6,177 bases of DNA. Source: Crocinitomicaceae bacterium. GTDB lineage: Bacteria; Bacteroidota; Bacteroidia; Flavobacteriales_D; Crocinitomicaceae. Each line of letters starts with the position of its first letter. The first letter of the stretch is position 1. The notes under the pieces were generated by a model, which ran no database searches, was not told the DNA's origin, and saw nothing but the letters and a program-made list of their open reading frames with translations. The stretch covers positions 1 to 6,177 of the forward strand of contig JAHEMP010000107.1 of assembly GCA_024643585.1 (NCBI GenBank). The letters run 5' to 3'. Shown piece by piece: positions 1 to 6,017 of the stretch. The translations under genes and the position numbers were made by a program.

Positions 1-351
1 TGGCTTTTCTGGTGTGGTACAGCCGCAACTCGCTCTAACGTCTTCAATAATCAAAGGCTTACTGCCTGTATTTGTTACGGTGAAATATGTTTTGTTGTCC
101 GTATCAGATTTGACATCGCCAAAATCATGATCTAAGCGATCAAAACGCATGGTCGTTACATTGTTTTTCTCGAATTCAATTCGATCTAATTCTTCTTTTT
201 CAATTCGCGCTTGTTCTGCCTTCATCTCGGCTTCAGATTGCTCACTCGCTACTAGTGTAGAGACAATTTCACCTTTCTCTTTTGCAGGGTCAGACCCTTT
301 GCAAGAAATTAAAACAACCAAAACACCTATAAATAACCAATTTCTATTCAT
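1..351 (-). CDS. DUF1573 family lipoprotein, 3' end cut by window edge
   Basis: The first 117 residues are visible; the C-terminus lies beyond the window. The N-terminus is a short hydrophobic signal ending in a lipobox (L-I-S-C, Cys17), so the protein should be lipid-anchored in the envelope. Residues about 33-62 are a highly charged, Glu/Lys-rich stretch likely to form a helical spacer. From about residue 68 the DUF1573 domain begins, with the typical H-D-F-G motif (75-78), the N-T-G-x-x-P-L turn (94-100) and the S-C-G-C-T motif (108-112). DUF1573 is an Ig-like beta domain common in Bacteroidota exported proteins; its biochemical role is not established. The start is ATG at 349-351, 10 bp after the stop of the upstream protease gene, so the two are probably co-transcribed. 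An AAGGA run directly abuts the start codon. The family call is firm; the function is unknown. Confidence 0.85.
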   Translation of the reverse strand, partial: MNRNWLFIGVLVVLISCKGSDPAKEKGEIVSTLVASEQSEAEMKAEQARIEKEELDRIEFEKNNVTTMRFDRLDHDFGDVKSDTDNKTYFTVTNTGSKPLIIEDVRASCGCTTPEKP

Positions 352-361
352 CCTTACTAAT

Positions 362-1966
362 TTAGTGGGCGATCGCCAAATTCATTTTATCGTAATCTTT
401 GCTTTTTAATACTTCAATTGCTTTTTGCAAAATTTCATTGTTCGAATTGTAAATTTCATAAAACTCTGATAAACCAAACAAATCTTGAGCGAAAGTAGCT
501 TTTAGACGTGACTCCATCAAATTCTTACAAACTTGATAATCTTCATTGTTAACATTGAAGTCTTTATTCTCATTTTTTACAAAATCAAAAAATTCAGACA
601 TTAACTTCTTATCACATTGAAAATTGTCCTTGAAAGACTTAAACTCTGGATAAGCTTTTGTCAATTTCTTTCTGTTCGAGTTGATATACGTGAGAGCGAA
701 AGAACTAAAATAGCCACCTCGAGCTACAATTTTATACATTTCATTAATACCGGTAGTATCAAGCGGCACAAAAACGTCAGGCATAATTCCACCACCGCTG
801 TAAACGGTTCTTTGCGTTAGCAATGTACTATGCTTTAAGGAATCTGGAAATTTAATACTGTCAGCACTGGTAAATTCTCCATGCAAGTAACGTTGTGAAA
901 TATCATCGCGATACCCATCAATATCATCGTATGGTTTTTGAATGAATCGACCGGAAGGAGTGTAATATCTCGCAATCGTTAGTCTAATTTGTGCTCCATC
1001 TTCTAAATTAATTGGTCTTTGAACCAAGCCCTTACCAAAGGTTCTTCGTCCAACAATCAATCCTCTATCCCAATCCTGAATAGCTCCAGATACAATTTCA
1101 CTCGAAGAAGCTGTGTATTCGTCCGTAAGAACAATCATTTTGCCCTCTTCCCATAGACCTTTGTTTCCTGCTTTCAACTCACTTCTTGGTTGTTTTTTTC
1201 CCTCAGAATATACGATTAGCTTATCTCCAGATAAAAACTCATCAGCAACTTCTTGTGCTCCGTATAACAAACCACCTCCATTTCCTTGCAAGTCAAGAAT
1301 CAATTCTTTCATTCCTTGATTACGCAATTTTTCAATGCTCTCTCTTAACTCTTCCAATGTTGTTCTTGAAAAACTATTCAATTTGACATAGCCAATTTCA
1401 GAATCAATCATATAGCGACTGTCTACCGAAAAAACGGGTATTTTGTCTCTTGTAATCGTGAAGTCTATGGCTTTTTTTGAGTTAGAGCGCAGGATTTGAA
1501 CCTTAACCTTAGTTCCTTTTTCACCCATCAGTTTTTCTCGGACCTGTCCATTTTTCAAACCAATCCCAGCCACATTTTCAGATGAAATTGAAACGATTTT
1601 ATCTCCAGCCAATAGTCCAACACTTTCTGCCGGTCCGCCAGGAATCGTCTGAACCACCATCAAGGTATCTTTTAATATTTGAAAGCGAATACCTATACCT
1701 ACAAAACTTCCATTAATTCTTTCGTTTGCGTCATCAACCTCGTCCTTCGGAATATACGAACTATGGGGATCCAAATCGCCTAGCATGTCTACAATTGCTT
1801 TCTCAACTAATTTGTCCCCGTCAACATCATCTACATACATCCTAGTAATGTACTGCAAAACTTCATTGAATTTGTCGCTATTTGAAGGATTTCCTTGAGC
1901 AAAACTACTATTTGCAAGCAAAGAGATGGAAAGGAGGGAAATTAGGAGCTTTTTAGTTAAAATCAT
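362..1966 (-). CDS. S41 family carboxyl-terminal processing protease (CtpA/Prc type)
   Basis: A 534-residue secreted serine protease that should cleave periplasmic proteins near their C-termini. Residues 1-23 are a signal peptide (two Lys, a Leu/Ile/Ser core, S-F-A before Gln24). Residues about 28-80 match the helical N-terminal part of S41 proteases. A PDZ domain spans about 85-170 and includes a G-G-P-A-E-S segment (110-115) that precedes the carboxylate-binding region. The protease core spans about 180-345. By alignment with E. coli Prc (Ser430, Asp441, Lys455), the catalytic residues are Ser287 in T-A-S-S-S-E-I, Asp298, and Lys312 in F-G-K-G. The Y-Y-T-P-S-G-R segment (334-340) is also typical. 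Residues about 405-534 form an extra C-terminal region with two cysteines (451, 480), usual in Bacteroidota homologues but of unclear role. It is the first gene of a probable two-gene unit with the DUF1573 lipoprotein and is divergent from the NlpC/P60 gene. All catalytic residues are intact. Confidence 0.93.
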   Translation of the reverse strand: MILTKKLLISLLSISLLANSSFAQGNPSNSDKFNEVLQYITRMYVDDVDGDKLVEKAIVDMLGDLDPHSSYIPKDEVDDANERINGSFVGIGIRFQILKDTLMVVQTIPGGPAESVGLLAGDKIVSISSENVAGIGLKNGQVREKLMGEKGTKVKVQILRSNSKKAIDFTITRDKIPVFSVDSRYMIDSEIGYVKLNSFSRTTLEELRESIEKLRNQGMKELILDLQGNGGGLLYGAQEVADEFLSGDKLIVYSEGKKQPRSELKAGNKGLWEEGKMIVLTDEYTASSSEIVSGAIQDWDRGLIVGRRTFGKGLVQRPINLEDGAQIRLTIARYYTPSGRFIQKPYDDIDGYRDDISQRYLHGEFTSADSIKFPDSLKHSTLLTQRTVYSGGGIMPDVFVPLDTTGINEMYKIVARGGYFSSFALTYINSNRKKLTKAYPEFKSFKDNFQCDKKLMSEFFDFVKNENKDFNVNNEDYQVCKNLMESRLKATFAQDLFGLSEFYEIYNSNNEILQKAIEVLKSKDYDKMNLAIAH

Positions 1967-2134
1967 GTTTTAAAACTTTAGGCTAAAATAAGAAGTTTTA
2001 TTGTTTTATTCCGGGAACTAATTTTCTTTCAACTAAAAAAATGTTAAACTAATCCATAAACATTAACCTGTTGAGAGAAAATCTATGACCTCTAAAAAAA
2101 TATGCGTCAAACTTTGTTTCTTCGTGGAGTATAT
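1967..2134. other. Divergent spacer between protease and NlpC/P60 genes
   Basis: This 168-bp AT-rich gap must hold the start signals for both divergent genes. I found no exact TAnnTTTG -7 box on either strand. The nearest match on the plus strand is TAATTTTC at 2019-2026, one base off consensus, but it lies 108 bp before the NlpC/P60 start and has no convincing -33 partner. A weak inverted repeat (AATGTT at 2040-2045, AACATT at 2059-2064) is compatible with chance. No small gene was recognised here. Confidence 0.5.
2126..2129 (+). promoter_or_regulatory. Shine-Dalgarno-like GGAG that decides the NlpC/P60 start
   Basis: GGAG lies 5 bases before the ATG at 2135. The longer open frame begins at an ATG at 2102, but this would put eleven residues with an Arg in front of the signal peptide. 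The combination of GGAG and a clean signal peptide favours 2135. Bacteroidota depend little on Shine-Dalgarno pairing, so the motif alone is modest evidence. Confidence 0.5.
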
Positions 2135-3019
2135 ATGAAACAGCTGACCATCATACTCATTTTTACTTGCTTTTTCTTTCAAAGCAACTTGAATGCACAA
2201 ATCAAACAGTTTGATAAATTGGAGCAATTGTATGCTCAACAACACTATAAACTAGTTTATTGGAAATCCTTAAAATTATTAGACAGACCTGATAATGATT
2301 TCTCTCTTTTGCCGAGTTTTTACAAAAGCTTGAGTATGTTTCAATTGTCGAAAAATGATCGATGGTTGAGTCGAAACAAACATGCGCTAGAAGAAGCTTC
2401 GAAAATATTTGAAGAAATAAAGGGTTCGTCAGATGGTTATAAAATTTTTAATGCACATATAAACGAGGTCTCTGAGCTAAAAGTGGATTTAACTTTATGG
2501 GGGGAAGATTTGAAAAGGATTGGTCAAGACGAAACTGCGGATCGACTGGAAAAAATATTAGTTAAACTTTTCGAAAAAGTTCCGAGCGTAAAAGAGAATA
2601 ACAATGCACCTCTAGCAAAAACAAACCAAGTAGGTTCAGATCTTCGCTCCAAAATTGTTGACTATGCCGAAAAACAAGTTGGGGTTCCTTACGCATGGTC
2701 AGGTACTTCTCCAAAAGGATTTGATTGCAGCGGATTCACAGGATATGTTTTTAAAGAATATAAATATGATCTACCTAGGAGAGCAGCTGATCAACAAAAG
2801 GAATCTAAAAAAGTAAAAGAGAAATCTGTACAAAAAGGAGATTTAATATTTTTCAATAGCGGGTCTGGTATTAGTCACGTAGGAATCGTTGTTTCTGAAA
2901 AGGGACAGAGCTTAAAGATGATTCATGCGAGCTCTTCTAAGGGAGTCATTATTACGGATATTGAAAGCTCTTCGTATTGGAAAAATCGAATTGACAGCTT
3001 TGGCACTTATTTGGATTGA
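2135..3019 (+). CDS. Secreted NlpC/P60 family cell-wall peptidase
   Basis: A 294-residue exported cysteine peptidase expected to cut peptide stems of peptidoglycan in the periplasm (NlpC/P60 enzymes usually cleave the D-gamma-glutamyl-diaminopimelate bond). Residues 1-21 are a signal peptide (M-K-Q, a hydrophobic core rich in Phe/Ile, then L-N-A before Gln22). Residues about 24-150 are predicted helical, with a pattern reminiscent of TPR-like helix pairs around 30-75; I do not recognise a named domain there. Residues about 150-168 look like a flexible linker. The NlpC/P60 domain spans about 170-294, with catalytic Cys198 in F-D-C-S-G-F, His248 in S-H-V-G, and a third polar residue, His264, in I-H-A. 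The start at 2135 is preferred over 2102 because it gives a clean signal peptide and has GGAG upstream. The 3' end overlaps the convergent membrane-protein gene by 13 bp. The enzyme call is firm; the exact bond cleaved is inferred from the family. Confidence 0.9.
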   Translation: MKQLTIILIFTCFFFQSNLNAQIKQFDKLEQLYAQQHYKLVYWKSLKLLDRPDNDFSLLPSFYKSLSMFQLSKNDRWLSRNKHALEEASKIFEEIKGSSDGYKIFNAHINEVSELKVDLTLWGEDLKRIGQDETADRLEKILVKLFEKVPSVKENNNAPLAKTNQVGSDLRSKIVDYAEKQVGVPYAWSGTSPKGFDCSGFTGYVFKEYKYDLPRRAADQQKESKKVKEKSVQKGDLIFFNSGSGISHVGIVVSEKGQSLKMIHASSSKGVIITDIESSSYWKNRIDSFGTYLD

Positions 3020-3504
3020 AATCGTATTATTCTGAGAATAACGACTACTGTTAAAAGGACCAAAATTAAACCTGAAAACAAGACCAGGTTATTGTGCTCT
3101 ATTCCGAATAACAAGGGTGTCGAAACAAGTAAACAGCCAAATGTAAAAATATAATCCAACTTAGATTTAAAGAGTCCTCGTCCCGAATAACTATACAATG
3201 ACATTAGAAAAAGAAAAATTGCTATTCCGAATAATACGCCCCAGTAATTTTTAAAAATAATTGGGAAAAAGAATCCAGTTGCCGAAAATGTATAAAGTAC
3301 AAATCCTAAAAGAAGCAACACATTTTGAAATCTAAGATGAATAGGGAAGATTAATAAGGTGTTCAAAAACACTAAAAAACCTGTCAAACCAATGAAAATA
3401 TATTTCGAGGACCTAATGTATTCTCCATTAATTAAGACAGAATACAATCCAATAAATATTAATGCAATATGGATAAACAATAAAATTCTAAGCGTTAATT
3501 TCAT
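3007..3504 (-). CDS. Six-segment integral membrane protein of unknown function
   Basis: A 165-residue, very hydrophobic protein with about six predicted membrane segments at residues 6-25, 34-54, 61-83, 88-106, 118-135 and 139-160. The connecting loops are short, and the longer ones carry basic residues (Arg31 and Lys34; Arg109, Lys113 and Lys115). The C-terminus is basic (R-I-I-R-F-Q-S-K). No catalytic motif, cofactor site or named family was recognised, so no function is assigned. It lies 57 bp after the agmatinase gene on the same strand, with a small hairpin in the gap and no clear promoter of its own, so it may be read through from the polyamine genes. Its last codons overlap the end of the convergent NlpC/P60 gene. 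The hydrophobic pattern, the consistent reading frame and its fit between neighbours support a real gene. Confidence 0.75.
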   Translation of the reverse strand: MKLTLRILLFIHIALIFIGLYSVLINGEYIRSSKYIFIGLTGFLVFLNTLLIFPIHLRFQNVLLLLGFVLYTFSATGFFFPIIFKNYWGVLFGIAIFLFLMSLYSYSGRGLFKSKLDYIFTFGCLLVSTPLLFGIEHNNLVLFSGLILVLLTVVVILRIIRFQSK

Positions 3505-3522
3505 GTCTACGAAAATAAGAAA

Positions 3523-3539
3523 TTCCTTTGCTAAAGGAA
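3523..3539 (-). terminator. Small hairpin between agmatinase and membrane-protein genes
   Basis: A perfect 7-bp inverted repeat, TTCCTTT and AAAGGAA with a 3-base loop, lies in the 57-bp gap downstream of the agmatinase stop. On the minus strand it is followed by TTTCTTATTTT, as in a weak intrinsic terminator or attenuator. On the plus strand it is followed by CTATTTTTG, but no plus-strand gene ends nearby. The stem has only two G-C pairs and a tight loop, so full termination is doubtful. Confidence 0.35.
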
Positions 3540-3560
3540 CTATTTTTGAGCTTAGACTTT

Positions 3561-4607
3561 TTATTTAGATCTGCGTTGTTTTTCAGCTAAAACTACTAAA
3601 TTCCACAATGCTCGAGCGCCAACATTTGCATCCCATTCGTCACCATTATCTCCTGGTGCCACTTCATTCAAATCAAACCCAATAATTTCTCTACCTGATT
3701 CCAAAAGAGAGAAAAATAAATAATTAATTTCTTCTAATTGAAATCCTCCAGCAACAGGTGTCCCAGTGTTTGGACATAAAGCTGGATTCAATCCATCTAT
3801 ATCAAAGGAAATGTAAACTTTTTGAGGTAATTCTGATATTATTTCTTGAACTTGTGATTTCCAACTTCTACCTTCAAATTGTTCCTGTTTTAACTTCCAA
3901 TCAAAAAAGGTTTGTATTCTGCCGTTGCTTTTTTCTATTATTTCAACTTCAGACGGCGCAATGTCTCTAATCCCAACCTGAACTAATCGAATTAAATTTT
4001 CACAAGAGTTCAATGCATTATACATGATACTAGCATGAGATTGTTCAAATCCTTCGTAAGCAACCCTTAAATCGGCGTGAGCATCAATTTGTAGTATTCC
4101 AAATTCTTGTCCTCTTTCATTTAAAGCTTCAATCAAACCCAACGGAGTACTATGTTCTCCGCCTAAAACTGCCACGAATTTTCCAGAAGCATGCAATGAC
4201 TTAGCTCGTGACTTTAAATTTTCTTTGAGAGCTAAATGGCCGGCATTAATTTGACTAACTACATCCTTAAAATGAGCGTTCTTATCTAAATCGCCGCCGT
4301 TTTCAAGAAAATCAATGTATTCAATACAATCCAAACAAAACCTTTCATTGATATCCTTCCATTCTTTTGAAATAGGTGTCATGAATACTTTCGTTTCATG
4401 AGCATTTTCCAATCTCGGATGGTAAAAATCCAATTGCAGGGAAGCATTTAAAATGGCGTTAGGCCCTTCGCTCGTTCCTTTACCATAAGATGCAGTAGCA
4501 TCCCAAGGAACTGGAACTATAACGATATTTGCATCGCTTTCGCTTACGGGAAATCCAAAGATATTCCCATTCGGTAAGGCTATGCCATTTGGATCGTAGG
4601 TAGACAT
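3561..4607 (-). CDS. speB: Agmatinase-family ureohydrolase (probable SpeB)
   Basis: A 348-residue enzyme of the arginase/agmatinase superfamily, which uses a pair of metal ions (usually manganese) to hydrolyse a guanidino group to urea plus amine. Ligands align with E. coli SpeB: His152 in G-G-E-H, Asp175, His177 and Asp179 in D-A-H-A-D, and Asp269 and Asp271 in S-F-D-I-D. Glu315 in the N-E-V-A-P segment matches the conserved substrate-side Glu. The motif after the last ligands reads G-L-N-P, with Asn where E. coli SpeB has Asp; this is not a metal ligand. The protein is about 40 residues longer than E. coli SpeB, the extra length lying mainly around residues 60-125. Its ATG is 3 bp after the stop of the SpeD-SpeE fusion, implying co-transcription and probably coupled translation, and this context points to agmatine as substrate and putrescine as product. 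Other ureohydrolase substrates (guanidinobutyrate, formiminoglutamate, arginine, guanidine) cannot be excluded from sequence. Confidence 0.85.
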   Translation of the reverse strand: MSTYDPNGIALPNGNIFGFPVSESDANIVIVPVPWDATASYGKGTSEGPNAILNASLQLDFYHPRLENAHETKVFMTPISKEWKDINERFCLDCIEYIDFLENGGDLDKNAHFKDVVSQINAGHLALKENLKSRAKSLHASGKFVAVLGGEHSTPLGLIEALNERGQEFGILQIDAHADLRVAYEGFEQSHASIMYNALNSCENLIRLVQVGIRDIAPSEVEIIEKSNGRIQTFFDWKLKQEQFEGRSWKSQVQEIISELPQKVYISFDIDGLNPALCPNTGTPVAGGFQLEEINYLFFSLLESGREIIGFDLNEVAPGDNGDEWDANVGARALWNLVVLAEKQRRSK

Positions 4608-4610
4608 AGA

Positions 4611-5903
4611 TTATTTAATCATTTCTTTAACGAAATTCGGAGTCGCAAAACTTCCAATGTGAACATCCGAATTGTAATATCTCAAACCTTTCGATTCTAC
4701 AAATGAATCAATTTCTGAATGATTTGTAATTTTCTTTGGATTTTTATCGCCTTTAATTCCGTATTGGAAGCTCCACATACCAGTAGGGTAGGTCGGAACA
4801 AAGAACAAGCTTATCGGAGCATTTTGCTTTCCAAAAATACCTTGCAATGTATAATTCAACTCTGAGAATGCCTTTTCATTGAATTTTGGCGATTCGCCTT
4901 GTGCAACTAGAATTCCGTCTTTTTTCAACGCATTGTAGCAGTTGGTGTAGAATTCCGTTGAAAACAATCCTTCCGCCGGGCCAACAGGGTCAGAACCATC
5001 TACAATAATTAAATCGTAGAAATCTTGCTTGGCATTTTTCACGTAAGCTATTCCATCATCAACTATTAATTCTAATTTCGGATGGTCAAAAGCTGCTGCA
5101 ATTTCAGGAAGAAACTCTTTGCAAGATTTTATTACTTCACCATCAATTTCAACCATTGTTACTTTCTCTATTGAGTCATGACGAAGAATTTCACGAACTG
5201 TACCGCCGTCACCACCTCCTATAACCAAAACATTCTTTACGTTTCCATGCGCAAACATTGAAGGATGAGAAATCATTTCGTGGTAATGGAATTCGTCATC
5301 AATAGTCGTCATGACCATATCGTCCAATGCTAACATTTTCCCGTATTTGTATGATTCCAAAATACGAACTCTCTGAAAAGGGGATTGCACATCATAAAAT
5401 ACTTCACCTGTAAAGCGAAGTGAAAGAGCTTGATTCTCATCTTTGTCTGTAAACCAAACGTTACGAGTGTAGAAATCGGGGTTTTTCCAAACAGTGCCTT
5501 CTTCTTGCGCTTTTTGACGCATGGACGTCATGTCAAAATCATTTCTAGTCAACAAATTCACTGAACCACGTTTCATTTCCAAAGCAGAGTAGGACTTTGC
5601 TTTGAAGGCGTCCTTCAATAAATCAAAAGAAACCCATGAATCCATGTCACCACATGTAAACAAATCGACAGCAGCGTATCCGTATTCCGGCCATGTATGT
5701 ATGGCTAAATGACTTTCTTCAATTACTACAACTCCAGAAACACCATAAGGGGAAAAGTGATGAAACGTAGAATTAATAACTGTAGCACCAGCAGCCCTTG
5801 CTGCAGCTACCATATCTCGTTCTATACCCGCAACATCATTCATTAGTTTGGGTTCGCAATTCATGAATTCAACCAAAATATGGTTCCCTAAAGCTACACT
5901 CAT
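4611..5903 (-). CDS. Fused S-adenosylmethionine decarboxylase / spermidine synthase
   Basis: A 430-residue bifunctional enzyme. Residues about 1-118 are a SpeD-type decarboxylase that cleaves itself between Glu63 and Ser64 (E-S-H-L-A-I-H) to form the pyruvoyl cofactor; His69 and Cys84 match the other processing and catalytic residues (Ser63, His68, Cys83 in the Thermotoga enzyme). Residues about 138-430 are a SpeE-type aminopropyltransferase: D-D-E-F-H-Y-H-E-M (202-210), the nucleotide-binding glycines G-G-G-D-G-G (229-234), Glu252 in V-E-I-D, Asp282-Asp283-Gly284, and the active-site Asp302 and Asp305 in D-G-S-D-P-V-G-P-A. It should make decarboxylated SAM and transfer its aminopropyl group to putrescine. 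Both halves look active, joined by about 20 residues. The frame extends upstream to a TTG at 5930, but that codon lies inside the promoter -7 box, so I chose the ATG at 5903, which has an A-rich leader (AAAAAAAGAG). It is the first gene of the polyamine operon. The acceptor amine is inferred, not shown. Confidence 0.93.
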   Translation of the reverse strand: MSVALGNHILVEFMNCEPKLMNDVAGIERDMVAAARAAGATVINSTFHHFSPYGVSGVVVIEESHLAIHTWPEYGYAAVDLFTCGDMDSWVSFDLLKDAFKAKSYSALEMKRGSVNLLTRNDFDMTSMRQKAQEEGTVWKNPDFYTRNVWFTDKDENQALSLRFTGEVFYDVQSPFQRVRILESYKYGKMLALDDMVMTTIDDEFHYHEMISHPSMFAHGNVKNVLVIGGGDGGTVREILRHDSIEKVTMVEIDGEVIKSCKEFLPEIAAAFDHPKLELIVDDGIAYVKNAKQDFYDLIIVDGSDPVGPAEGLFSTEFYTNCYNALKKDGILVAQGESPKFNEKAFSELNYTLQGIFGKQNAPISLFFVPTYPTGMWSFQYGIKGDKNPKKITNHSEIDSFVESKGLRYYNSDVHIGSFATPNFVKEMIK

Positions 5904-5927
5904 CTCTTTTTTTATTTTAATGGAGCA

Positions 5928-5956
5928 CAAATATATTGGTAATTAAATAAATCACA
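5928..5956 (-). promoter_or_regulatory. Bacteroidota-type promoter for the polyamine operon
   Basis: On the minus strand, TATATTTG (5935-5928) matches the Bacteroidota -7 consensus TAnnTTTG exactly. A TGTG (5956-5953), one base from the -33 consensus TTTG, lies 17 bases upstream. Transcription would start around 5920-5923, giving a leader of about 17-20 bases before the ATG at 5903. No better match was seen in the 114 bp between the TIGR02757 stop and this start. Confidence 0.6.
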
Positions 5957-5959
5957 GAG

Positions 5960-5978
5960 AAAATTGAGATTCAATTTT
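5960..5978. repeat. Inverted repeat abutting the -33 element
   Basis: A perfect 8-bp inverted repeat, AAAATTGA and TCAATTTT with a 3-base centre, ends 3 bp upstream of the proposed -33 element of the SpeD-SpeE promoter. The position suits an operator for a dimeric regulator. On the minus strand it could also act as a weak terminator for the upstream gene, being followed by TTTTC. Stems of this kind arise fairly easily in AT-rich DNA. Confidence 0.4.
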
Positions 5979-5979
5979 G

Positions 5980-5996
5980 ATTTTATGCAATAAAAT
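5980..5996. repeat. Second inverted repeat in tandem
   Basis: A perfect 7-bp inverted repeat, ATTTTAT and ATAAAAT with a 3-base centre, sits one base from the preceding dyad and about 21 bp after the stop of the TIGR02757 gene. The stem is all A-T, so a stable RNA hairpin is unlikely. Its value lies in the tandem arrangement with its neighbour. Confidence 0.35.
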
Positions 5997-6017
5997 TAGG
6001 CTTTACAAGATGGGACT

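Noticed and set aside
368..377. Perfect palindrome GGCGATCGCC containing GCGATCGC (the cyanobacterial HIP1 sequence)
   Set aside because: It lies within the last codons of the protease gene, occurs once in the window, and nothing else suggests a cyanobacterium; best explained as coding sequence.
149..409. Small open frames on the plus strand opposite the DUF1573, protease, agmatinase and membrane-protein genes
   Set aside because: They lie antisense to well-supported genes, lack recognisable domains or translation signals, and have the composition expected of reverse-strand shadows.
2011..2019. TTCCGGGAA-like short palindrome in the divergent spacer
   Set aside because: Only 4-bp arms, single copy, and not positioned against any recognisable promoter.
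2109..2116. AAACTTTG as a -7 box for the NlpC/P60 gene
   Set aside because: One base off consensus, no matching -33 element, and the transcript would start only about 12 bases before the ATG.
2102..2134. Upstream ATG extension of the NlpC/P60 gene
   Set aside because: It would place eleven residues before an otherwise clean signal peptide, while the ATG at 2135 has GGAG 5 bases upstream.
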